Assembly (NCBI RefSeq): GCF_964204645.1
Contig: NC_134026.1
Location: 22,524,650 to 22,588,649, forward strand
Direction: 5' to 3'
Length of the DNA: 64,000 nt
Origin: Tubulanus polymorphus
Taxonomy: Eukaryota > Nemertea > Palaeonemertea > Tubulaniformes > Tubulanidae
Under the pieces are notes generated by a model. That model made no database searches, was not told where the DNA came from, and saw nothing but the letters and a program-made list of their open reading frames with translations. A program made the translations under genes and the position numbers. Numbering within the stretch: position 1 is the stretch's first letter; every line of letters starts with the position of its first letter. Below are positions 1-11,815 of this stretch, piece after piece.

Positions 1-2261
1 ATCTTGCTCCGTGCTGGTGGGAACAATAGGCCGCACCGCTATCCAATTCACTGTCATGACTAGATCAATCGGATTGAGGAAGGACGATTTTTAACATGGC
101 TAGACCGGTTTCTGGTTATTTCTAACATTAATAGACAAATCAGGTCGCCATTACCATGTACGCTATCGGTGCCCTACTGTATTATTATTATGAAATCGGT
201 TTAGTCGAAATTCTGAATTTCGATTCTAATTTCAGCTGAATTCAGTTATCTTTTCCCACAATCCATACGTATTCATATCTAAAATATATTCCTACTATAT
301 TCAATATGGATGATCATTTAGGAGAAAGTTGGTAAGTTACGCCGAATACTTATCTGATACCTCAGAAGGAGCGCCGAAGGACAGAGTAATATCTTTAAGT
401 TCCATTTTCTGATTGACGCGAAACGGTCTCGAAAAATAAAATCCCGCATAAGCTTTTAAGTGCTATGTGGCGTTGACGAATAATGATCTACAACGACAGT
501 ATGCAGTATATTTATAGTCTTCAATGATATTTATGTATTTCTGGAATACCCGTGGCAGTTCTTTTCACGAATGAATTATAAATGGTACCGATACTTTCCT
601 TAGGACCTGTATATACTTTCATGGTTTCTATTCTAAACGCTGTAAACCGGCCTGTAAAACTACTACGTTTTTTCATTGCCATACGTTCTAATTCAAAATC
701 TACGTACCTATATTTTTCTTGAATTCCATCGTAGTTTGCATAAAAAGGGGGCGTATGATAGTGACGTGGCAATTGGGCGACGAGCGATTAGAATGACCGG
801 TAAAAATGGAATCTCGTTCCGCAAAAAAGAATTTGCCTTTTGGGCTATTGACTCTCGTCCAAAGGACTGCGCTCATCCGACGATCGATATGTTTTCAGGT
901 GTCAGCAGTCGACCAATTCGAATTAATTTTGCAGCTGAACTAAACGGACGCTTGCGTGCGAACATGAGAGATTTATATTTCATCATCCAGACGAGAGAAA
1001 GCATCATGCAACTGAACACGTCAGTAATTGTCTCTCATTAATTATTACGAAAATAAATTATTCTATCCATCGTGACTATGAAGTCTCGTCAACATTTTTA
1101 ACAATCAAATGACGACGTTATGTGATCTTGTTAAGCCTGGTTTCCACGGAAGCAAGCTGGAAACCGTTCATGAAAACCAGTTTTTAGGAAGGGACCGTCA
1201 TTGTCTTTCCTGAAGTAGGTAATTTTACCGTTTTTCTACCAATTTAGAGCAGCGGAATTGAAATTCCCTGGAATCCTTGGAACTTGGATTTGTATAGGCC
1301 CAGTGAACCAGGACGTAAACAATCTCGTGGCGATCTAAACAATCTTATTCAAACCCTGGTGGCGACAGAGTTTCTTGGTCAAAGGTTCATCTCTGGCCTC
1401 TCCACCGTTGGTAAAAAGAAACATCGAACCAGCTTATAATGCCCTGCGAGGCGCTTAGCGGGTTGAGGGTGTTTAAAAAACAATCTAGTGTCTTATTTGT
1501 ACCGTAATGTATACGACAATCGTATATGTATTTTCAAAACTCCAGTGAAACTCAACAACTGATCCTACGAAACAATAGATGCTGTATAACGTTTATTAGG
1601 CTTTGGCTATATAGAAGACTGGTATCATAACTTTAAGCCAGAGGCGAACTAAATTAATGTTTGATAATTGAGTTTATCGTCCTGAGTTAAAGTCTATAAA
1701 ACGCCTCTTTAAGTTAACATTATGACCAGTCTATGAAACCGGATCAACATGTCATAAAATGCTTATCTAACATAGTTTTGAAAGTTAATCAAAACTTCAC
1801 TAAGAAGACTTATATGGGTCGTCAAATTTCAGAGCAATTGCACTTTCCATTGGAATGATTCTACTTCAAGCTCTACATATCGAATCGATGTGATATTATC
1901 ATTTGTCCAAAGGAAATTCAAACATGGCACCATTGTCGAGTTACGTGTTGCCTGGAAACGTGGGACGCGCTGGAAGAGGTGGATGTAGCGTTGGTTGAGA
2001 CGAGCTAAAATAGTAATATCTCATAGCATACGTGTATTTCATATTCGTAGTGTGTGATGCCATAAAACTCATTAAACGATTGAGTTGCAGGACGTTTATG
2101 GTGTCAACTGAGCCAGAAAGCGCATATTAATCCGAAATATCACTCGTGGATGTTGTATCCTGTGTATGTATACTGCGAGGCAACGATACATAACCGGAGA
2201 ATCGTAGAATCTATAATTGATATAATGCTAAGGGCAATCATCAACATTTAGCGTGATTAAA
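1..2261. other. Upstream non-coding region, no supported gene
   Basis: AT-rich sequence upstream of the first TRAF gene. Two open frames overlap on opposite strands around 520-1041: a minus frame of about 80 codons and a plus frame of about 120 codons. Neither shows a domain I recognise, and the minus one has no convincing ATG at its N-terminal end. The stretch just before 2262 probably holds the 5' UTR and promoter of the TRAF gene, but I see no clear promoter motif. Confidence 0.4.
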
Positions 2262-3894
2262 ATGCCCGAACAAACGATGATAAACGGGGAGCTACAGGGA
2301 ATGAGCCAGTCGCCGCCTATGACCGGCAATAGTACGCCACGAACGCCCTCGATGGGCCCGAGAAGGGGTTCAATTCTGTCAAATCTAAGCGGAGCAAGCA
2401 AAAATTCGTACGGCTCATCAGTATCGTCGCGACCGGAGGTTGAAGTGATATTCGTGAAACCGTTGGACAAGAAATACGAATGTCCGGTCTGCTGTCAGGT
2501 CCTCAGATACCCGGTTCAATTTGAAGAATGTGGTCACCGATGCTGCTCATCTTGTTTACCCGAACTACTAAGGTAAGTTACAGTTACAACATTCCTAAAC
2601 CATCCAACCGAACTTAATTCCAAATATGGGTTTGAAATCTTGTGACTGAATTTTTAGATTGAATATGTCGGAATGAGATTAGTCCCGGTGATTGTAGGTC
2701 CGAGGACTAAAATGAAACGGAATATTTTAGAACGGAACTTTTGCTAGTGTGAATGCTTGGTCCGTTCTAAATTGGAACGTTAATGTACTAATAAAGTACA
2801 TCGAACGCGGCTAATTAAAACAACAATTAATAGTTCCGGTGTCATCGAGATATGTCCGTGAAAATGCGAATGTTTCTGGCAACAGCATTGATTAATACCA
2901 AGAATACATAACGAAGAAAGTGTATTTTTGTTGACATCATAAATGAAGTGAAGCACAACTCAATTTTAGCCAATATTAGATAAGTATCACGTTTCTACAC
3001 TTCCCACAATTCATCCCGCCAGATATGGTATCACGAGTACCTGGTCATATTAGGTCGTTATGCATGGCATTGAGTCAGCTGGGGCGAACTTCGGTTTTCG
3101 TAGGTAGTCGACTTGTGGTCTGAGCTAATTAACCGAACGCAATTTAGTTCGGTCGTAACGCACACATTGCCGGCCATCTTGGAACGGGGTCCCAACTACA
3201 GCGACTGTGCTCAATCCCGTGGTCGAGTATTTACGGACCATAGTTCCGACTAACATAGTTCGCTCCGATAACGGAAGTTCGCCTGGGCTTTTGGCCGAGC
3301 GGTCATTATGGAATGCGATAAACGAAAAAATCCCGAGCGCTGCGTCGGCATTAGATTTTTCAATGACAAAGTTTAGTATGACGAAGAAATTAAGTCGCAA
3401 TATTTCTTCGTTTTCTATAGTTAAGTCAGGTCAGGTTTTGGTTTCGAATCCAGGTTTCCCGGGTTTACAAACATCACTGAGGATTTCGATTATTTTTTCT
3501 CATTTAGTTATTGAAATTAATAATAATAATAATAATAATAATAACAATAATAATAATAATAATAATGATAATGATGATAATGATAACGATAACGATAACG
3601 ATAACGATAACGATAACGATAACGATAACGATAACGATAACTATAACTATAACGATGATAACGATGATAACGATGATAACGATAATAACGATAATAACGA
3701 TAATGACGATGATGACGATGATGACGATAATGATAATGATAACGATAACGATAACGATAACGATAATAATGATAACGATAATAATGATAACGATAACGAT
3801 AACGATAATAATGATAACGATAACGATAACGATAATAATGATAACGATAATAATGATAACGATAATAATGATAACGATAACGATAACGATAACG

Positions 3895-3946
<52 letters not shown>

Positions 3947-6900
3947 TAATAATAATTTTAAATTTGTTTCCTCGATATGGATTGATTGATGATGTTAGTG
4001 TTTTATCAAACCAGTTACCCCGAAAAGATAAATTCGTATATGCGTTGATATAATAGCGTTGAGTCCAGGCGAAAGATCTGCTGAACAAACCTAACAGCAC
4101 TGTTTGTTATATATTTCTACACAAAGTGATTGTTAAAACATGAAATGATTATGAAAAAAATTGAATATCAATTCTTTATTGACAGAAGCTGTTGTCATCG
4201 GAAGCGCATTGCACCTTACCGCGGACAATCATGTATTAGCCATTAACGTCACAAACTCATTAGAATTCCCACGAACGGAAACTGATCAATATCATATACG
4301 ATGAGTGTTCCGGTAGAGAACGGATTCCGAGAATTGTTTTCAATATTCCGATGGCAATTCGATTGTGAAATCAACTAGATAGAATTGTCACATCTCTCCA
4401 GCGAAGAATTCATGCCACAATGATACCATAAATTCAATTTGCATACTGCCAAACTCGTATTATTATTGCACCGAATGACCAATGACCTTCATTGAATGTT
4501 GGACCGTTGATATAAATGGATCAGATTGATAATCACGTGTTTGTATTCTAAAACAATTTCAACACCGGTCGATGAGTAACGACAGTTTTTTTCGCCATCT
4601 TTGATGTCTACAGAATTCAAGTCAATATGTGCGATTGCGAGGTAGACAGGTTATGATAACACGCTGACTCGAAACAAGCAATGAAATTCGAGATTTAATC
4701 GTTTTAAAATTACCGTTATTTAACCGTTAGTTTCACCGACTAAAAACAAAAATTAGTAGTGGTGATGTTTCGACTAAAATTCTATGAGCCATTTCCAAAA
4801 CTGTTATTGTTTAATTCATGGATTTTCTTCAATATTCTGACGATGTTTGATAGGTTAGAATTCGTTCCCTGCATTACGATTCACCTCATGTCCTGTCGGC
4901 CGATTTCCATGGGAACCAAAGCACGTGTTTAATCATAATAATATTCAAATTTTACACGTGATCGAGTGTGTGGATTTTTCCGAAATGGATATCTTGCTGA
5001 AGCGGCATTTGCCATCATTTAATTTTCATGAATTCGTGTCGGTTTTTCCGTATGATATACCTATACTTCGGTGACGTTTGTGAGAGTACTCCTGATCGAA
5101 TGAAACATCATCGACAAGTTTCGCAGTCATTGTGTTGACGCCGCTCAGTAGAATAAGTGAATTCAGTCGACAATCTAGAAAAATTCAATGGCTGTTGAAT
5201 GAAATACGTATCGAAGTCATTTTGTAGATTTCGATCTCGTTAATTATATATCATACCCACAAACTGCAACTCAAGATCATCAAACCGCACATTAGATACG
5301 TAAGAACGATAATTACACCCTTCGATGAATACGTAACGGCGAACAAGATTGCACTCTCAAAAACAAACGTGTGCATTGACTCCTTTAGATTCGATATTTT
5401 TTCTCAGATGTGTTACTTCAGGATGTAAAATAAAGTGATCATTTTTCAACAAATATTTTATCAGAAAATTTAAAAAGAATAATATCGATAAAGGTCATTG
5501 AATTTATAGGGATGGGATTAATGGATAATAAAAGATGAAAAAGTCCCAAGATTTTAAAAGCAGTTTAGCTTCCATAATGCTGTATACGCGAAATAGGAAT
5601 TTATTCTCGACAAAACTTCGTTTACTCTTCAAAAACCGAAGCACGTCATCATCATCACTAAAGCCCGCGTTATCAAAAAGAATTGGAGTGGTCGGTCATT
5701 CGTTCCATTAAACATTACAACAGCACAAAATAGTTAATTATTCACAACTAATTTGTTTTTCAGGCAGCGTTGCCAATATCTAGCATATGATCCGTGTCGC
5801 AACTGGTAAATTTGATATTTCACTTCCGAATCGAGAGTACCTATACCGTGTCAAGATATATATGCTTGTTAACTTACCATGAAAGCCCGCGAACACTCAT
5901 GGAATTGCTAGAAGTGTAGCATATTAAATGTGTATGTAGCCGGGAAGGTGCGAGTACCTCTGATGTAACTAAATAACTAAGAATTTGCACTCGTAACGAG
6001 GCGAAATAACATATCAGTCGTTTAGTCAAGTAGACTTTGTCGTTGATGGCTTGATCGGTGAAGTTTCTTCAACAGCGAAATCTCTTCGAAATCTGACTGC
6101 TTTTTCCGCCCGATACGAGACGCTAAGTGGAAGCCATTAATGTTGCGAAACTTCAGATTTCATGTCACAATGCGTCAAGAGCGTCGGAAAATAGCGAGTA
6201 TGTGAAATTTTAGATTCGGCTGTTCGATCGAACAGGTTGGTACGACACTCCTGTCCTGTGCCTGCGAAAATAACTGTTTCAATCGAGCGACTCAGATTGT
6301 AATCGCATTTATGCCAATTAAAAATGATTCGATGGTACTTGGAAGAAATTCAAATTTGAATTATGATCGTTGATTTTGCTAGTTTGAACGCGGCCGTCTA
6401 GGACGATCGAAACATCATTATCAACGGATGATCCTATGTACAAACTTGAACCTGTCGAGCGGTTTTTCATCTTACAGTTAATTTCCTGATGTTTTCGTCA
6501 CAAATTGGCATCGTATTTTCATAAGATGGACGTATTATTCTCTTCAAATAGAAGTAGAGATGCCATACTATATGACACTTTACAATGTAGCCGGTTGGTA
6601 TACGAATACTTTTGATAACTGTTTCCGGCATACGTGGTGGGCCGAATATTACGCAGAATCGGACGGTGCTTACGATCAGTATTGTGATGAGGATGAAAAA
6701 AGTTTACCAGATGACAAAAGTGTTCTCGTCGACTTCGAGTAAGTTCTTCACCTTTTTCGAGGGTACCTGGAGATTTAAGATTATGCAATATTGGAAAAAA
6801 TCCGCAAAGTTTAACGTAGATTTATGATGGATTTTATCCGATTATTTAGATACTAATTTTAACGTCTATCGATGTTGGTGTTTGGTTTCATTTTACAGAA

Positions 6901-9900
6901 GACCAAAAGTCATACTTTTTTTCTAGTACATAATATCATAATCGATATTTATCGATAGATGTCGTTGGTTTGTTTTTTGGCCTTTTTTAAACTTTAATCC
7001 GAGTCAAATCAAATCAGCCATGATTTCTCATCATTCGCTAGGATCAAGTTTCATTATGCAAATGCTCACGCGAAAGCGATTTCTTTTTCATCGTTGTCCG
7101 TTGCTTTCATCTCAGATCGGTTAGTCAATACTAAACAGAAAACTGTGAAAGTTATCGTCATAACTATAATGAATAATAAATGATTTAAGAAGTGTCCTGA
7201 ATTTCACCATTCCGTTCTAAAAAACATGTTTAACATAAAGTATCCATAAACAAAAAATTCATCGGAAGGTATTTTATCTGGGATTGATGAAAAAACTAAC
7301 ATCATCACTAAACTGCAAATTTCAAAGCCTCTTACGGATTATCGTGATCGGGGCTGTATTTTTCTACTTTCGCCAACGCGTTTTAACAACGAATGTAATA
7401 ACGTGTAATTTTGAATTTCATTACTTTGAATTTCATTACTGGTTTTGTTTGAAAAAAATCGTTGCTAACAACAGTTCCCCCTTGGGGGTACTGGACGTAG
7501 TCTAGTGAAGCATATCTCCAGTTGTCACACTGGTAGGACATTATAGCATTAATTGTTTTGTTCCATTCGTCGCCATGGGAACCCATCAAGTGGTGCAATA
7601 TAGTTTCCTTTTGTTCACAGCTCGTTGACAAACATATATACATCATACTAACGGTGGATGTCGCTGTCACAAGCGAAAGCCAATGGTCCAGAACTATCGG
7701 AAAATTCTTGAGTTTGAAAAAACCCATAATTCTATATTTTTGTACTTGCAGGGTTGCCCCACGATGCCCTATTGACCAAGTCCATGTTGAAAGAGACAAG
7801 GTGTGTTATCAAAGGTTGTGTAGGATGTATCGTCAGTCCGTTCGTAATAGTTCATGATTATCATTAAAAATCATTAATTTCAGATATGCGTGGACAAAGC
7901 CTTTCAAAAGGAGACCGACAATCTTGCGGTACAATGCTCAAATCAATCACAAGGTTGCGAGTGGGAAGGATGTTTGAAGGACCTTGGGGTAAATTATGAT
8001 AGATTACGAAATATTGAATGCTTTTTTTGGAAGCTATTTGTAGCGCAAATTTCAATTTTTCAGGGACACGTCGAAGAATGTGGTTATTCAATGACGTCTT
8101 GTCCGAATCAATGCGGCGTCGACTTTCAGAAACGGTTTTTGGACAAACATATGGAAAGTGATTGTCCTAAGCGGCCGGTCGAATGTGATTTCTGCCAGCA
8201 GCCAATTTTATCCGGTGATGAAGTCGACCATCTAAACGAATGTCCTAATTTTCCCATACCGTGCCCGAATAACTGTGGCGTTAAGGATATTTTAAGAAGT
8301 GAAGTAAGAACGATTCTATTCAACACATACAAAACGCCATATGTCATTCATTATTATTCCATTTCGCTTAAGTTATATGTAATAAAATTTTCTTTCACTT
8401 AATGTCAAATATGCCTTTATTTTCTACAAGCAATGTTCAAAATTTATTCATTTTACGAAACGTTTTTGCAATTTCAGCTCGATAACCATACGAAAAATGC
8501 CTGTCCGTTGCAGAACATTGACTGTCCATTCGCTCCATTCGGTTGCGAGAAAAAGGTAAGCTTCATTACTGAGTTTGAAACAGCAACAATTCAATGAATT
8601 GAATTGAAATGCAATTTGGTTTGTGAATATGGTTAATTGTATAATTATAGTTTATTATTATGCATACTTATATTCTAGTGCCTCCGCCGTGAAATAGATG
8701 CCCACTTACAAACCACTACCCAAGATCATCTTACAACTGTCTGTAACGCTATGGTATCCCACAAAAGCATATTCGAAGAACAGGCACAAGTACTCGACGA
8801 ACATATTCAAAAAGTTGAAAAAATGGAGAAAAAGGTAACAATAACTTATCAGCTCACGGGAATAAAGTAGTTTCCAGTTTGTAGGCGCCATTTTGTGGCG
8901 GTCCCTCGAGGTCCCTATTGTTGTGATGATTTGCACTCATTTTCAACACATAAGTTTAGATTGAATATCATCCTTGCTGGATGAACTTAATTTATACACC
9001 ATTACACCATTTTAAAGGAAATGAAATGCAGATAATTGTTGGTGATTCTTGGATTTTTTGAACGCAACAATAACAGTGACGATGTGAAACCAAGGACTGC
9101 ATATCCTAACCGCGCGTAAAAGAAATCGCGATATTTATTAATTCTACACGGAGATTCATCGAAATATAAATATGCGGAAACAGCGAGTGACATTTCGTCT
9201 AGAAAAATTCTAAGAATGTTTGATTGCTTTTAAAAATAGGTGGACAAGCTTGAGAAAATGTACGGAGTCCAGTTTCTTTGGAGAATTGACAAATACGAGG
9301 AACGACTAGCAGATGCGAAATCCGGCAAGAAAACGACCATATTCAGTCCGCCATTTTATTCACATAGACACGGCTATAAGATGACAGTCTCGGTTTGTCT
9401 TTACGGCGACGGAAGAGGTAAAAACGGTTATACACATTTTTAACTGATCTTACAAATACCAAATCTAATGTTTATCTATATGTCTTTCGAACGAAAACTG
9501 TCAATATCTAAGTAATTTGCTAAATAACCCTGGACTTTCAGCTTTCAATGGGGTACACGTACAAATTTCATATCTGCCGTATTGCAGCTGTTTCCTTTGA
9601 ATAAGAACTTTCGAGCTACGAATAACTTTCAATAATTTCCGCACTTCAATCTCGTTAAAAGGCATGCCAATTAATGTACATCAATTTTCCTTTTTAAATC
9701 GTATAGCGCGCGGAAAGCACATGTCTTTGTTTGTGTGCATCATGCGAGGCGACTACGATCCGCTCCTGACTTGGCCATTTTCACACCGTATCACATTCAC
9801 GCTGATCGACCAGTGTCAGGACCCAGCCGCCAGACGTAACATCCAATACAGCATCAAACCGAACACGTGCAAGGAGAACCGGCCATTTCTCGGTCGGCCG

Positions 9901-10035
9901 TCGTCGGAAAGGAATGCTAGTTTCGGCGCCCAGAAGTTTATCGAACTAGACATCATGAACACGTTGGACTACATTCGAGACGATACGATATTTATCAAGG
10001 TCTCTATCGACACTGAAGAAATAAGTATGGTGTGA
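2262..10035 (+). CDS. TNF receptor-associated factor (TRAF), full-length adaptor / RING E3-type protein
   Basis: TRAFs couple TNF/Toll-family receptors to NF-kB and JNK signalling at the membrane and in the cytosol; many carry a ubiquitin-ligase RING. Coding exons: 2262-2572, 7752-7800, 7884-7988, 8064-8303, 8478-8555, 8679-8834, 9240-9417, 9707-10035. All phases agree and give 481 residues. The N-terminal 70 residues are Ser/Pro-rich. The RING starts at ECPVC (Cys74, Cys77), continues with CGH (90-92) and Cys95/Cys98, and ends CPID, where Asp replaces the last Cys as in some TRAFs. TRAF zinc fingers follow at about 121-290, with HVEECGY, CPNQCG and CPNNCG. A short coiled coil lies at about 285-322. 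The MATH/TRAF-C domain (about 324-478) has FLWRIDKYEERL, GYKM, SLFVCIMRGDYD, WPF and IRDDTIFIK. The start is the ATG at 2262; an upstream in-frame GTG at 2253 is ignored. I do not assign a TRAF number; the TRAF-C resembles the TRAF2/3/5 class more than TRAF6. Confidence 0.92.
3515..3957. repeat. AAT / AACGAT / GATAAC simple-repeat array in TRAF intron 1
   Basis: About 440 bp of trinucleotide and hexanucleotide repeat. It begins and ends with AAT runs and has a core of AACGAT units interspersed with GATAAT, GATGAT and ACTAT variants. It is readable without stops in several frames because no repeat unit makes a stop in them, giving Asn/Asp, Ile/Val and Ile/Thr homopolymer-like peptides. It lies inside an intron and is not coding. 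Confidence 0.9.
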
Positions 10036-11815
10036 AATTGACATTTCCCATCAAAGATGAGATATATAACGTTTGACGGGAAAAGCTTTGCATGATACGT
10101 AATAACGTTCGAAATTTATACAAAAAAAAAATTCATATTCTATTGTGTTGTGTAAAGTTTTACGTAACTGGTTTAAATGATTCTGTAAAAGAGCCAGAGA
10201 GGTAATTAAAATGGAAAGAAGGTTGGATGGTAGATATCTTATTTTTCATAACGGTCCTGGGCATATATTACTCATTCCTAATTTCATATAATCGATAACG
10301 TTAAAGGTTCTTTGTGATATGAGCCGTTATATATTTTGTATTTCGTTTGAATATAAACTGCTGCATGAATGTCATTATTCAACAACGCTTTGTTCCGCAA
10401 AAAAAAATAAATCCGTCCAATTACTTTCCGTAGTTTTCCACAAGATATCCACAAATTACACGTAGAGCACATCTGTTATATCCATATTAACCCGCTTTCC
10501 GACAAACAAGGTGATAAATGTCCGTGAATAAAAAAGTCCAAACGGTTGAAAATGATGCAAAATCACTTACTTACGTTGTTGTTTCAAATAAGATCACTGT
10601 TTTTGAATTAATATTAGTTTGTCTATATTAAGGCTATGCTAACGGATTTTTTGTCGTTTCGGCGCGGTTATCAAATGCGCCCACAAATTATCAGCGCGCT
10701 AAAATGAAAAATAATTCTACTGTAGTTGAAAATTTATTCCGGCGTTCTGGTGCCCTCATTTGCATATCAGGAATTTACGTAATGGCTCGAATCAGCCACG
10801 ATACTATACACTGTGATCAAGCATTTCCGTCCTAACTTGGAGTAAGCAACTACATCGATATGAAAGTTTTAGTGAAATTAATGATTCCCAGGTATTATTG
10901 GAAACGTATGTGTTGTTTGTATATCTAAAAGAAATTCATGCTATACGGCTACGACTGTGATTTAACATTAGGAACCGCCATTTAAATCTACCCATCTTCT
11001 ACATGAAGCACTTAATGTTGTATTATCATGCATCAATGTATCAATACATGAACATAAAAACAATGTCACAGATTTTGCAGCCATGTTAATATAGTAATCA
11101 GGTAGTGTCGTATACAAAAAGGTTTTGTGTTTTTGTTGTACCACCTGTTGCGTAGAAAATTAAACGGTGAACCGTCATTTGCACACGTTTACTTATTTAT
11201 TACACACACAAAAATATACACACATAATATGAATTAAGGAAAAATCTATTCGCATCAAGGACCCGAGACTGTGAATGATAATCCGTTGATAACACAGCAT
11301 TTGCTTTTCGAATTGGGTGATGCCATGAACTGAGTGATTTAACATGATATGATAGTTATTTCAGATCTCTATCCATATCACATTTATCATTATTGAAATC
11401 CTTATGTACGCAACAACGAAATATATCTCTTCATATAAATCAATGCGTTTCTTTTTTTGATTGTCGCTATTTCATTGACGTCGAGTTCTATTCAATCGTT
11501 GCTGTTCTTATTCTTAACAATTAAGAGAAGCTTTCAGTACTTCCGATGTTCTAAATCATTGATTCATGCGTGTGTGTTACCATGGGATATACAGATAAGT
11601 GAAATGTGAAAAAAATCAAGAAAAAATGGTGCATCTAGATACAGTTTTACTATTCTAAGAAATTCATCCATTAATTTCGTATTTCGGAACAAAGACCCGC
11701 CGGGTATAGATACTGCGAAACGTCTCTAAGAAACAAACCAAATAAAACCATAACAAGCAGTCGAGTCTCTATAGCAGCCAAGGAATAGGAGTCTACGTTC
11801 AAGGAATTTCAAAAT
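10036..11815. other. Intergenic region between the two TRAF-type genes
   Basis: AT-rich spacer of 1.8 kb. It should contain the 3' UTR of the upstream TRAF gene (an ATTAAA lies near 10205) and the 5' region of the next gene. No open frame with recognisable content, RNA gene or repeat was found. Confidence 0.5.

Noticed and set aside
3207-4100. Long Asn/Asp, Ile/Val and Ile/Thr-rich open frames on both strands
   Set aside because: They are translations of a simple repeat inside a TRAF intron; the frame stays open only because no repeat unit contains a stop.
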